Shown: piece by piece, positions 27,670 through 35,315 of the stretch
How positions within the stretch are numbered: the first letter of the stretch is position 1
How the letters are laid out: the number at the start of each line of letters is the position of its first letter
Origin: HK1 sp965202875
GTDB lineage: Bacteria; Pseudomonadota; Gammaproteobacteria; HK1
DNA: 64,000 nt
Direction of reading: 5' to 3'
Assembly: GCA_965202875.1 (NCBI GenBank)
Contig: OZ241870.1
Coordinates: 4,216,001-4,280,000 of the forward strand
Notes under the pieces: generated by a model
What the model saw: the letters and a program-made list of their open reading frames with translations, nothing else
Database searches by the model: none
Told to the model about the DNA's origin: nothing
Position numbers and translations under genes: made by a program

Positions 27670-28104
27670 GTGAGCACCGACACCGCCTTTCTCGGGCGCT
27701 GCCTCGACGCCCTGGAACGCGCCCTGGACGGGCTGCGGCGCCACGGATCGGACGATGTCCTCTGCGAGGTCTTCCGCGCCGCCTGCGTCAAGGAGTTCGA
27801 GCTGGTGCTGGAGCAGAGCGGCAAGCTGCTGAAGAAGCGCCTGCGCCCCTGGTTCGCCAGCCACCGTCAGGCCGACCGGCTGGCCTTCAAGGACGTCTTT
27901 CGGTACGCCGCGAAGCATGGGCTGATCGACGCGGACGCCTGCGAGCGCTGGCTTCGCTACCGCGACCACCGAAACGACACCGCGCACGATGACGGCGCGG
28001 GCTTCGCCGAAGCGACCCTGAAGCTGATGCCGGACTTCCTGGCCGACGCCAGAGCGCTGGTCGACGTGATCGGGGCGGCGGGTGAGGCGGCGGACGATGG
28101 CTGA
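27670..28104 (+). CDS. HEPN / nucleotidyltransferase substrate-binding protein (HepT-like), first of pair 1
   Basis: This 144-residue all-helical protein belongs to the NTase-substrate-binding HEPN group (HI0074-like), which includes RNase toxins silenced by MNT-type AMP transferases. The RNase-type motif is RDHRNDTAHDDG (about residues 97-108). The Tyr usually found two residues after the His (HxY), the target of AMP transfer in the studied HepT of Shewanella, is Asp here. The GTG/ATG-type start lies 13 bases after the AlbA_2 gene. The MNT gene overlaps its end by 8 bases. A C-terminal fragment copy is at 49508-49783. Confidence 0.85.
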   Translation: MSTDTAFLGRCLDALERALDGLRRHGSDDVLCEVFRAACVKEFELVLEQSGKLLKKRLRPWFASHRQADRLAFKDVFRYAAKHGLIDADACERWLRYRDHRNDTAHDDGAGFAEATLKLMPDFLADARALVDVIGAAGEAADDG

Positions 28105-28453
28105 GAAGACCGGGCGGCTGCGTCTGAAGCCGAGGCACCGGGCGGCGATCGAGGGGTTGCTGAAGGAGCACCTGCCCGGCGTCGAAGCCTGGGCCTACGG
28201 CAGCCGCGTGAACGGGCGAAGCCACGACGGCAGCGACCTCGATCTGGTGCTGCGCGGCCCGGGTCTGGCCAGGATCGACGCCTCGCGGCTGATCGACTTC
28301 ACCGAGGCGCTGCGGGACTCCACGATCCCGTTCCTGGTGGAAGCGCACGACTGGTCGCGCCTGCCGGAGAGCTTCCATCGGGAGATCGAGCGGGACCACG
28401 TGGTGCTGACGGACCGGGACGGAGGCGATGACAGCGGAGGCGACGGCGAATGA
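28097..28453 (+). CDS. MNT-type minimal nucleotidyltransferase (MntA-like), pair 1
   Basis: The 118-residue nucleotidyltransferase has WAYGSRVNGRSHDGSDLDLV (about residues 33-52) with the GS and DxD metal-binding motifs. The third acidic position, usually Asp in a VDL context, reads FLVEAHDW, so Glu replaces it. The natural partner is the HEPN protein it overlaps. It ends in ATGA with the second HEPN gene. The first 13 or so residues are found fused to an oxidoreductase fragment at 49515. Confidence 0.85.
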   Translation: MAEKTGRLRLKPRHRAAIEGLLKEHLPGVEAWAYGSRVNGRSHDGSDLDLVLRGPGLARIDASRLIDFTEALRDSTIPFLVEAHDWSRLPESFHREIERDHVVLTDRDGGDDSGGDGE

Positions 28454-28896
28454 ACGGCGAAGGATCGGCGGCGCCGGCGACGATCGACTACGAGAAGTTC
28501 CGCCGGTCGCTCAAACGCCTTGAAGAGCAGTATGCGAACTACCGGAACCCCGCCGTTGCCCGCCCGGCGCTCGACCAGGAAGGGATCGCCGAATCGGTCG
28601 CCCGGCGCTTCAGGATCTGCTACGACTGCCTGTGGAAGGTGCTGAAACGCTACCTGATCGAAGTGCTCGGTATCCCGGACCCGCCCAACGGTCCGAAGCC
28701 GATCTTCCGGCTGGCCCACGAGAACCACCTGTTCCGCACCCCGGTGGAGCAATGGCTCCTGTACGCCGACAAGCGCAACGCCACGGCCCACGATTACGAC
28801 GGTGAAAAGGCCAAGGCGAGCCTCGCCATCATGGCCGACTTCATCGACGACGCCGTCGGCCTCTACCAGACCATGAGCGGCGATCCGTGGAAATGA
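28450..28896 (+). CDS. HEPN / nucleotidyltransferase substrate-binding protein (HI0074-like), pair 2
   Basis: The 148-residue helical protein begins its conserved part at IDYEKFRRSLKRLEEQYANY and carries YADKRNATAHDYDGEKA (about residues 110-126). It therefore has the full R-N-x-x-x-H-x-Y motif, with Tyr as the likely AMP acceptor. It overlaps the MNT gene before it (ATGA) and the MNT::HsdS gene after it (ATGA), so the four genes are translationally coupled. The natural partner is the MNT domain of the next protein. Confidence 0.87.
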   Translation: MNGEGSAAPATIDYEKFRRSLKRLEEQYANYRNPAVARPALDQEGIAESVARRFRICYDCLWKVLKRYLIEVLGIPDPPNGPKPIFRLAHENHLFRTPVEQWLLYADKRNATAHDYDGEKAKASLAIMADFIDDAVGLYQTMSGDPWK

Positions 28897-30545
28897 CGCC
28901 TGCCATCGACATCACCGCCGAGCAGCGCCGGACGATCCTGGCGTTGCTGGACCGACACCTGTCGGATACCGCCGCCTGGGTCTACGGCTCCCGCGTCAAG
29001 GGGACCTCGCGCCCGGCGTCCGATCTGGATCTGGTGGTGTTCGCCCGGCCAGAGCAGAGCGCGCAGGTGGCGGAACTGCGGGATGCGTTCGAGGAGAGCA
29101 ATTTGCCGTTCCGGGTGGATCTGTTCGTGTGGGATGAGACGCCCGAAAATTCCAAGAGGCGGATAAAGGCAGAACATATTGATCTGACATGCGAAGGAAC
29201 CAAGGTGCGGATAACTGCAAACGAGTCGAAGCATGAAAATGATTGGACGACGATCCGGTTGGGTAGTGTATGCAAGAAAATAGGTAGCGGCATGACGCCT
29301 CGCGGTGGCAGCAAAGTCTACCTCGACAGAGGCCCGTGCGCTCTCATTCGCAGCCAGAACGTCCACAACGATGGCTTTCATCGAGATGGACTGGCGTTCA
29401 TCGACGAACAGCGAGCCACCGACCTGAACAACGTAGAAGTCCGGCTCCACGATATACTCTTGAACATAACCGGAGATTCGGTAGCACGATGTTGCCAAGT
29501 TAGTCCTGACGTGCTTCCCGCTCGGGTAAATCAGCACGTAGCTATCATCCGTCCAGATCCCGAAGTGCTCGAACCACAATTTCTCCGCTATGTCCTCGTC
29601 GAACCGAAGATGCAAAACCGTCTTCTCTCCTGGGCTGGTGCTGGTGGTACACGAAATGCGCTCACGAAGGGAATGATTGAATCCTTCGAGGTATTCGTGC
29701 CAGAGAAAGTGCGGGAACAACGCACCATCGCTCACATTCTCGGCACGCTGGACGACAAGATCGAGCTGAACCGCCGCATGAACGAGACCCTGGAGGCGAT
29801 GGCGCGGACACTGTTCAAGTCTTGGTTCGTCGACTTCGATCCCGTCCGCGCCAAGATGGAAGGCCACGATACCGGATTGCCCAAGTCGATCGCCGACCTC
29901 TTCCCCGATCGCTTGGTCGAATCCGAGCTGGGCCTGATTCCAGATGGATGGAAAATACACCCACTACCCCAACTAATCGAGATCAATCCGAGAAGATCCT
30001 TGCGAAAAGGGGAGATAGCGCCTTATCTCGATATGGCGAACATGCCAACGAAGGGCCACGTTCCTCATACTGTAGTCGATCGACAATTTGGTTCGGGAAT
30101 GCGTTTCATCAACGGGGATACGCTCGTGGCTCGCATCACTCCGTGTCTGGAAAACGGAAAGACGGCCTACGTCGATTTCCTGCAACATGGCGAGATTGGT
30201 TGGGGTTCGACCGAATACATCGTCATGCGACCCATGCCACCTCTTCCGAATGAATTTGCCTACTACCTCGCACGCAGCACCCGCTTTCGAGAATTCGCCA
30301 TTCAGAACATGACAGGTACCAGCGGCCGACAGCGGGTGCCCGCAACGGCGTTGTCGCAATTTCTGCTCCCTGCTCCGCCAAAGCCGATTGCCGAGAGCTT
30401 TGGCAAGTTCGTTCGGCCACTTACGAAACGTGTGAACGAAGCGGAATCGGAGTCCCGGATACTTGTCAATCTTCGGGACACCCTGCTCCCCAAGCTCATT
30501 TCCGGTAAATTACGGATCCAAGAACGGATGTCGCGCCATGATTGA
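28893..30545 (+). CDS. hsdS: MNT nucleotidyltransferase fused to type I specificity subunit (HsdS)
   Basis: The 550-residue protein starts with a complete MNT domain (residues 1-100): WVYGSRVKGTSRPASDLDLV near 30-49 and the third Asp in FRVDLFVWDE near 75-84. A linker of about 17 residues leads to an HsdS: TRD1 from WTTIRLGSVCKKIGSGMTPR (about 118), central conserved REQRTIAHILGTLDDKIELN (about 274-293), TRD2 from GLIPDGWKIHPLPQLIEINP (about 348) and the C-terminal LRDTLLPKLISGKLRI. Base composition turns AT-rich near 29140, inside the linker, so the HsdS part seems acquired. No intact hsdM or matching hsdR is adjacent. The stop overlaps the SIR2 start by 8 bases. Confidence 0.88.
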   Translation: MTPAIDITAEQRRTILALLDRHLSDTAAWVYGSRVKGTSRPASDLDLVVFARPEQSAQVAELRDAFEESNLPFRVDLFVWDETPENSKRRIKAEHIDLTCEGTKVRITANESKHENDWTTIRLGSVCKKIGSGMTPRGGSKVYLDRGPCALIRSQNVHNDGFHRDGLAFIDEQRATDLNNVEVRLHDILLNITGDSVARCCQVSPDVLPARVNQHVAIIRPDPEVLEPQFLRYVLVEPKMQNRLLSWAGAGGTRNALTKGMIESFEVFVPEKVREQRTIAHILGTLDDKIELNRRMNETLEAMARTLFKSWFVDFDPVRAKMEGHDTGLPKSIADLFPDRLVESELGLIPDGWKIHPLPQLIEINPRRSLRKGEIAPYLDMANMPTKGHVPHTVVDRQFGSGMRFINGDTLVARITPCLENGKTAYVDFLQHGEIGWGSTEYIVMRPMPPLPNEFAYYLARSTRFREFAIQNMTGTSGRQRVPATALSQFLLPAPPKPIAESFGKFVRPLTKRVNEAESESRILVNLRDTLLPKLISGKLRIQERMSRHD

Positions 30546-32022
30546 TCCAATTCACTCGTTGGCGTTCTCGATTCAGGCGAACCCTGGAGTCTATGCCGTT
30601 CTTGTCGGATCGGGGGTATCCAGGGCTGCGAAAATCCCTACCGGTTGGGAAATCACGCTTGATCTGATTCGTAAGCTTGCGGTGTTGCATGGAGAGAATT
30701 GCGAATCCGATCCGGAACGCTGGTATCGAGACAAATTCGACAAAGAGGCAGACTATTCCGATCTTCTCGATGCGCTCGCCAAGACGCGCACTGAACGACA
30801 ACAACTCCTGCGCCCGTACTGGGAGCCGAATGATCAGGAACGTGAGGAAGGTGCGAAGCAGCCCACGGCCGCGCACCACGCCATTGCCGCACTGGCCGCA
30901 CAGAGTTTTATCAGAATCATCATTACCACCAATTTCGATCGCTTGACGGAAAGTGCATTACGCGATCAAGGTATCGAACCAACCGTTCTCAGCTCCCCGG
31001 ATCAGATCCAGGGTGCGCCTCCACTGATTCACACCAGATGCTGTGTGATCAAATTGCACGGCGATTATCTGGATACACGCATTCGCAATACATTATCCGA
31101 GCTCGATCAATATCCACAGGAATTTAATAATCTTCTGGACCGAATTTTCGACGAATTCGGCCTTGTCATATGCGGATGGTCAGCGGAATGGGATGGAGCG
31201 TTGCGAGCGGCGATCAGCCGTACCCCATCCCGGCGTTTCTCGACCTACTGGACCGCGCGCGGAACACCAGGCGACGAAGCGAAACGACTGATCGACCATC
31301 GCAGTGCTCAGCTAATTCGGATAGAGGACGCGGACACGTTCTTCACGTCCATTCAACAGTATGTGGAATCCATTGAGGAATTCTCTCGACCGCATCCTCT
31401 TTCCGTAGAAGCGGCCGTTGCAAGTCTGAAACGATACATCTCGGAACCTCGCTACAGGATTCAACTATCAGATCTTGTTGACGAAACCGTTGGTCGAATC
31501 ATCGAAGCCACATCCGGCGACGATTTTTCCGCAAATGGACCGACTTTGACAACTGAGTCAGTCACAGCACGGGTACGCCGTTACGAAACAGCCTGTTCGA
31601 TATTGCTTGCGACGGCGGCGGTCGGCGGTTTCTGGGTGGATAAGGATCATTACGGCGTATGGCAGAGAGCGTTGCAGCGGCTTGCTTCCAATACTTCGGA
31701 TAGTGGTTATGCTCTGTGGCTGGAGCTTCGACGATATCCGGCAACTCTCTTGCTCTATACACTCGGACTCGGTGCGGTAGGATCCGATCGTCTCTCATTT
31801 GTAGAACGCCTGTTGGGAACCATGATTTACAGGCAGTATGGAAAGGATTTGCTTGCCGTAGAAGTACTGCCGCCTTTCTGTCTCTTTCAAAGAGGTGGAC
31901 AAGTAATGCAGATATTGGAAGGCAAGGAACGACATTACACTCCTATGAACGATTGGATACATGATACATTGTGGTCGCATATTCATCGTATAATTTTCAA
32001 CAAAAAACAATACACTCTTTGA
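30538..32022 (+). CDS. SIR2-domain protein (probable NAD-degrading defence effector)
   Basis: The 494-residue protein has an N-terminal SIR2-like domain: VLVGSGVSRAAKIPTGWEI (about residues 22-40, NAD-binding), IIITTNFDRLTE (about 128-139), VIKLHGDY (about 171-178, with the catalytic-type His) and FGLVICGWSAEWDGALR (about 208-224). The C-terminal 230 residues are not recognised. Bacterial SIR2 domains in Thoeris, DSR and related systems deplete NAD on phage infection; that role is inferred here. The gene overlaps the MNT::HsdS stop and shares its AT-rich composition, so the two were probably acquired together. Confidence 0.85.
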   Translation: MIDPIHSLAFSIQANPGVYAVLVGSGVSRAAKIPTGWEITLDLIRKLAVLHGENCESDPERWYRDKFDKEADYSDLLDALAKTRTERQQLLRPYWEPNDQEREEGAKQPTAAHHAIAALAAQSFIRIIITTNFDRLTESALRDQGIEPTVLSSPDQIQGAPPLIHTRCCVIKLHGDYLDTRIRNTLSELDQYPQEFNNLLDRIFDEFGLVICGWSAEWDGALRAAISRTPSRRFSTYWTARGTPGDEAKRLIDHRSAQLIRIEDADTFFTSIQQYVESIEEFSRPHPLSVEAAVASLKRYISEPRYRIQLSDLVDETVGRIIEATSGDDFSANGPTLTTESVTARVRRYETACSILLATAAVGGFWVDKDHYGVWQRALQRLASNTSDSGYALWLELRRYPATLLLYTLGLGAVGSDRLSFVERLLGTMIYRQYGKDLLAVEVLPPFCLFQRGGQVMQILEGKERHYTPMNDWIHDTLWSHIHRIIFNKKQYTL

Positions 32023-32167
32023 GACATCGAGCGTATTGGCTGAATCTGAAAGGGGCAGAAGAATCTTCCAACAAGGCATCCGTAACGGTTCGGATCCCAG
32101 AGCGAAATTTATTCGCAATCGATAGCCTGCGGACGCTGATGGAACAATCGAGACAAGGGAGCATACA

Positions 32168-33304
32168 ATGAGAGCCACTATTCGAGACACTGAAGCCCTC
32201 AAGGCCGTTTCTCCTGCCGCGCTCTCGGCATACGCACGTACGGCAGGATGGAGCAAGGCCGAGACCTACGGTGACCATTCAGACGTGTACGTCGCCCACG
32301 GCCAACCGGAAATCATTCTGCCCCGCACGGAGCACCTGGGCGACTATGCCGATGTCGTTTCACGGTTGGTCGAGATCTTCGCGAATGCCGTAGAAACCGA
32401 TGAACTCTCCCTGTACCGAGACCTCGTGACGGCCGACCGCGACGTCATCCGGGTGCGGGCTGCCGAAAACAGTGACGGCGCGGTAGCGGTTGACGATGGG
32501 CTCGCCCTTTTGCGGGGTGCGCATGACTTGCTCTTGGCGGCGGCTTGTTCTCTTCGGAATCCGCGTCCGCTGTATCGGGCGGGCTCGAACCGGGAGGCCG
32601 TCGAGCAGGTGAGCCGGATTCAATTGGGGCAAACCGAACAAGACAGTTTCGCGGTCACGTTGCTGACCCCGGTGGTCGCGCCACCGATACAATCCATCTT
32701 TACCGATGGATGGGGACTCAAGAACGACCCGGTGGAGCGGCGGCTGACGCGACGGCTGACCGGCGCTCTGGAAGCTGCCCGGACAGCGACCGGACAAACG
32801 GTTGTCGGCGGTACCGATGCATTCTCCCAAGCGGTCGAGGAGGGCGTCAGCGCGAATCTCTGCGACGCCCTCGCAATGCTGATCGAACCGTTTCCGGCCC
32901 TTGACGTGAGCGTGACTTGGGCGCGTACGCTGCCAAGGAAGACAGCGCGCAAGACCGTCCGCTTCGGCCGGTCCGATGCGCCAATCCTGCGCGAGGCCGC
33001 GCGGTCGTTCCGCAACCGGGAGCCGCGCCCGGACGTACGGGTGTTCGGCTTCGTACAACGACTGAAGCGAGACGAGGCGGAAACGGGCGGGATCATCGCG
33101 CTGCGAACCTCCGTTGATGGCCGGAATCAGTCGATCGCGACCATTCTCGAATCGTTCGATTACGAGCGGGCAATTCAGGCCCATCGGGCGAAAGCCCCCA
33201 TCGTCATGGAAGGCGACCTCGAACGCATCGGGCAGCGATGGCGCCTCCTGAATGCTCACGTCGTGGACGTCATTTCGAATGATGATGAAGTCGAGGATGG
33301 GTAG
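32168..33304 (+). CDS. Hypothetical protein in the defence operon
   Basis: The 378-residue soluble protein has no recognised domain. The start ATG at 32168 follows an AT-rich 145-base gap after the SIR2 gene and has GGGAG nearby (AAGGGAGCATACAATG). The middle holds an Arg-rich segment (RRLTRRLTGALEAARTATGQ, about residues 190-209) and the last third has GTGs predicting mixed alpha/beta structure. GC content is back to that of the host. Its position between SIR2 and the next hypothetical gene suggests an accessory or sensor role. Confidence 0.65.
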   Translation: MRATIRDTEALKAVSPAALSAYARTAGWSKAETYGDHSDVYVAHGQPEIILPRTEHLGDYADVVSRLVEIFANAVETDELSLYRDLVTADRDVIRVRAAENSDGAVAVDDGLALLRGAHDLLLAAACSLRNPRPLYRAGSNREAVEQVSRIQLGQTEQDSFAVTLLTPVVAPPIQSIFTDGWGLKNDPVERRLTRRLTGALEAARTATGQTVVGGTDAFSQAVEEGVSANLCDALAMLIEPFPALDVSVTWARTLPRKTARKTVRFGRSDAPILREAARSFRNREPRPDVRVFGFVQRLKRDEAETGGIIALRTSVDGRNQSIATILESFDYERAIQAHRAKAPIVMEGDLERIGQRWRLLNAHVVDVISNDDEVEDG

Positions 33305-33368
33305 CACGGATCGCGTCCACATCGACAGAACATCATAAGACAACCAAATCTTTCAGCGGAGACAAGAG

Positions 33369-34499
33369 ATGCCATTTGAAATCAACATCGGAAAACCGCC
33401 TGCTGGCTATGCTTTATGTTCCGGAAAGGAGGGAGATAAACTTCCAATAATTTTTCGTGAATTCACATCCACGGAAGATGGGCAATATTTCATCCAACGT
33501 CTTGAGGGAATGTCCGATGTTCTACAAAATCTTCCATCTTTGATCAAACCGTCCCAGATAGACAATATGCTTGTCATTTACCACTCGGACGGTAGAGTCA
33601 CGGCTTATGTGAATGAATTGGAGCAGCGCCTGTTTATTCGTTTCGCAGGACCAGTCGAAGCCGGTACGGCAGTCACCAAGGATGATATCGCTGATGTCGA
33701 GCGTCTGGAGATCGGGGTACAGATACCCGATGATGTGGGTTTTTCCTTTGTGTTCTCAATTGGGTGGCGAAAGGGATTATTCTACGATTTCGGCCCGATC
33801 AGCCTACCGGAGCCTCAGATTCGCCAGTATGACGTCACTCGCGCTTTGGGACAATCATTTTGCCATGTCCTCTTTCAGGAGAGGTTCAGTATCTCCGATA
33901 CGGAATGGAATACACTGTTTGCAACGAAGTGGTTTCCTTTCGTAGGGTTTCGCAATGAAACAATAAAGACTTTGATAAATCATATTCGGTCAGATTGGAA
34001 TCCAGATGAAATAATCAATAACGTTGTATCGGAAATAAAGGAGAACGTGCAGAAAATGCTGGATAGTTGGCGTACTCACTCTTCACTCGCACAACACCTT
34101 CCGATCCTGGAATGTGCCATTGATCGTTTTCAAAACGATGATCACGTGAGTTGTACGAGTTTATTGTTTCCACGAATTGAAGGTATTTTACGTACCCATC
34201 ACGGCAACTCAGGATCTGAAGATCGCCCATCTTCCAGCAACTTGTCAAAATCTGCTGTGGCCGCAAAAATTCAAAACGAAGAATCTCTGCTATTGCCACA
34301 TCGTTTCAGGGAATATCTCGACAATGTTTACTTCAAGCATTTCGATCCAGATGCCCCGGACATTGATGTTTCCAGACACAGCATCGCACATGGAATGGCC
34401 AGTGCGTCTAATTTCAATTCGAAATCCGCCGCAATCAGCATCCTTATCATTCATCAATTGTTCTATTTTCTTCAAAACGAAAAATCACCACAGTCTTGA
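33369..34499 (+). CDS. Hypothetical AT-rich protein with C-terminal HEPN-like motif
   Basis: The 376-residue protein is encoded by clearly AT-rich DNA, unlike its GC-rich surroundings, a sign of recent transfer. The N-terminal 150 residues are predicted beta-rich and unrecognised. The C-terminal third is helical and contains DVSRHSIAHGMASASNF (about residues 333-349), an R-H-x-x-x-H arrangement like that of HEPN-type RNases in abortive-infection proteins. GGAGACAAGAG precedes the ATG. It may form a unit with the preceding gene. Confidence 0.65.
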   Translation: MPFEINIGKPPAGYALCSGKEGDKLPIIFREFTSTEDGQYFIQRLEGMSDVLQNLPSLIKPSQIDNMLVIYHSDGRVTAYVNELEQRLFIRFAGPVEAGTAVTKDDIADVERLEIGVQIPDDVGFSFVFSIGWRKGLFYDFGPISLPEPQIRQYDVTRALGQSFCHVLFQERFSISDTEWNTLFATKWFPFVGFRNETIKTLINHIRSDWNPDEIINNVVSEIKENVQKMLDSWRTHSSLAQHLPILECAIDRFQNDDHVSCTSLLFPRIEGILRTHHGNSGSEDRPSSSNLSKSAVAAKIQNEESLLLPHRFREYLDNVYFKHFDPDAPDIDVSRHSIAHGMASASNFNSKSAAISILIIHQLFYFLQNEKSPQS

Positions 34500-34514
34500 C
34501 GTCGGTGGAACAGG

Positions 34515-35315
34515 GTGGCCAACGACACATCTCTCGATTCTTCTATTGCGTACTCCGGGGCGGCGAGCCCGGTGCGATGGGAGGGTCGCGTCGTGGACGA
34601 CCGGGAGCGGTTCGGGCGGTACATGCGCGATGTCGTACGCCCGCGCATCGCCGACGAGGCATCGCCTTTCGACGCCGAGCTACGAAGTCTCGCGACGACC
34701 GGCATGGAAACCCGCTTCGTGGAACGCCTGCTCCGCGCCGTTCCCGTCCCGCAGGGTTGGGAGATCGGCGAAGCGTTCGCGGAATGTGCGCTTCGGGACG
34801 ATTCGGATCGCGAAGTGCATTGGCCGTGGAACACGGTACGTGATCGTCGTACGCCGCGGGCAAGCCTTCCGGGAGCCGATCTGGTCGGATTCTATTGCGC
34901 CGGGCAAGACGTGTTCCTCCTGTTCGGCGAAGTGAAGACATCCTCGGATGCCCGTACCCCGCCGGGTGTGATGAGTGGTGGCGGCGGTATGGCATGGCAG
35001 CTCGAAGAGAGCGCCACGCGTCTCGACATCCAGCATGCCTTGTTGCAATGGCTGTATGCCCGGTGCCGGTCCGAACCCCGCTATCTTGAACTGTACAGAA
35101 GGGCCGTTGAACGGTATCTGGAATCGGAGGGGAAGGCACTGCTGCTCGTCGGGGTGCTGATTCGTGACACGCCCCCGAGCGAATGCGATCTGAAGGCGCG
35201 GGGAGAAGCGCTGTCGAATCGAATTGCCGATCCGAGCCGCGTCGATCTCATCGCATGGTATCTGCCGGTCCCGATCTCCGACTGGCCGGCGCTCATGCAG
35301 GCAGGTGCCCCATGA
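34515..35315 (+). CDS. PD-(D/E)XK nuclease-like protein, HamA (DUF1837)-like
   Basis: The 266-residue protein, read from GTG at 34515, has a nuclease-like core: PGADLVGFY (about residues 118-126) followed by FLLFGEVKTSS (about 133-143), matching the D...ExK pattern. It overlaps the downstream helicase gene by ATGA. A DUF1837 nuclease followed by a Ski2-type helicase is the two-gene layout of the Hachiman antiphage system (HamA/HamB). Assignment rests on this pairing and the motif, not on a search, so it could be another nuclease/helicase pair. Confidence 0.55.
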   Translation: MANDTSLDSSIAYSGAASPVRWEGRVVDDRERFGRYMRDVVRPRIADEASPFDAELRSLATTGMETRFVERLLRAVPVPQGWEIGEAFAECALRDDSDREVHWPWNTVRDRRTPRASLPGADLVGFYCAGQDVFLLFGEVKTSSDARTPPGVMSGGGGMAWQLEESATRLDIQHALLQWLYARCRSEPRYLELYRRAVERYLESEGKALLLVGVLIRDTPPSECDLKARGEALSNRIADPSRVDLIAWYLPVPISDWPALMQAGAP

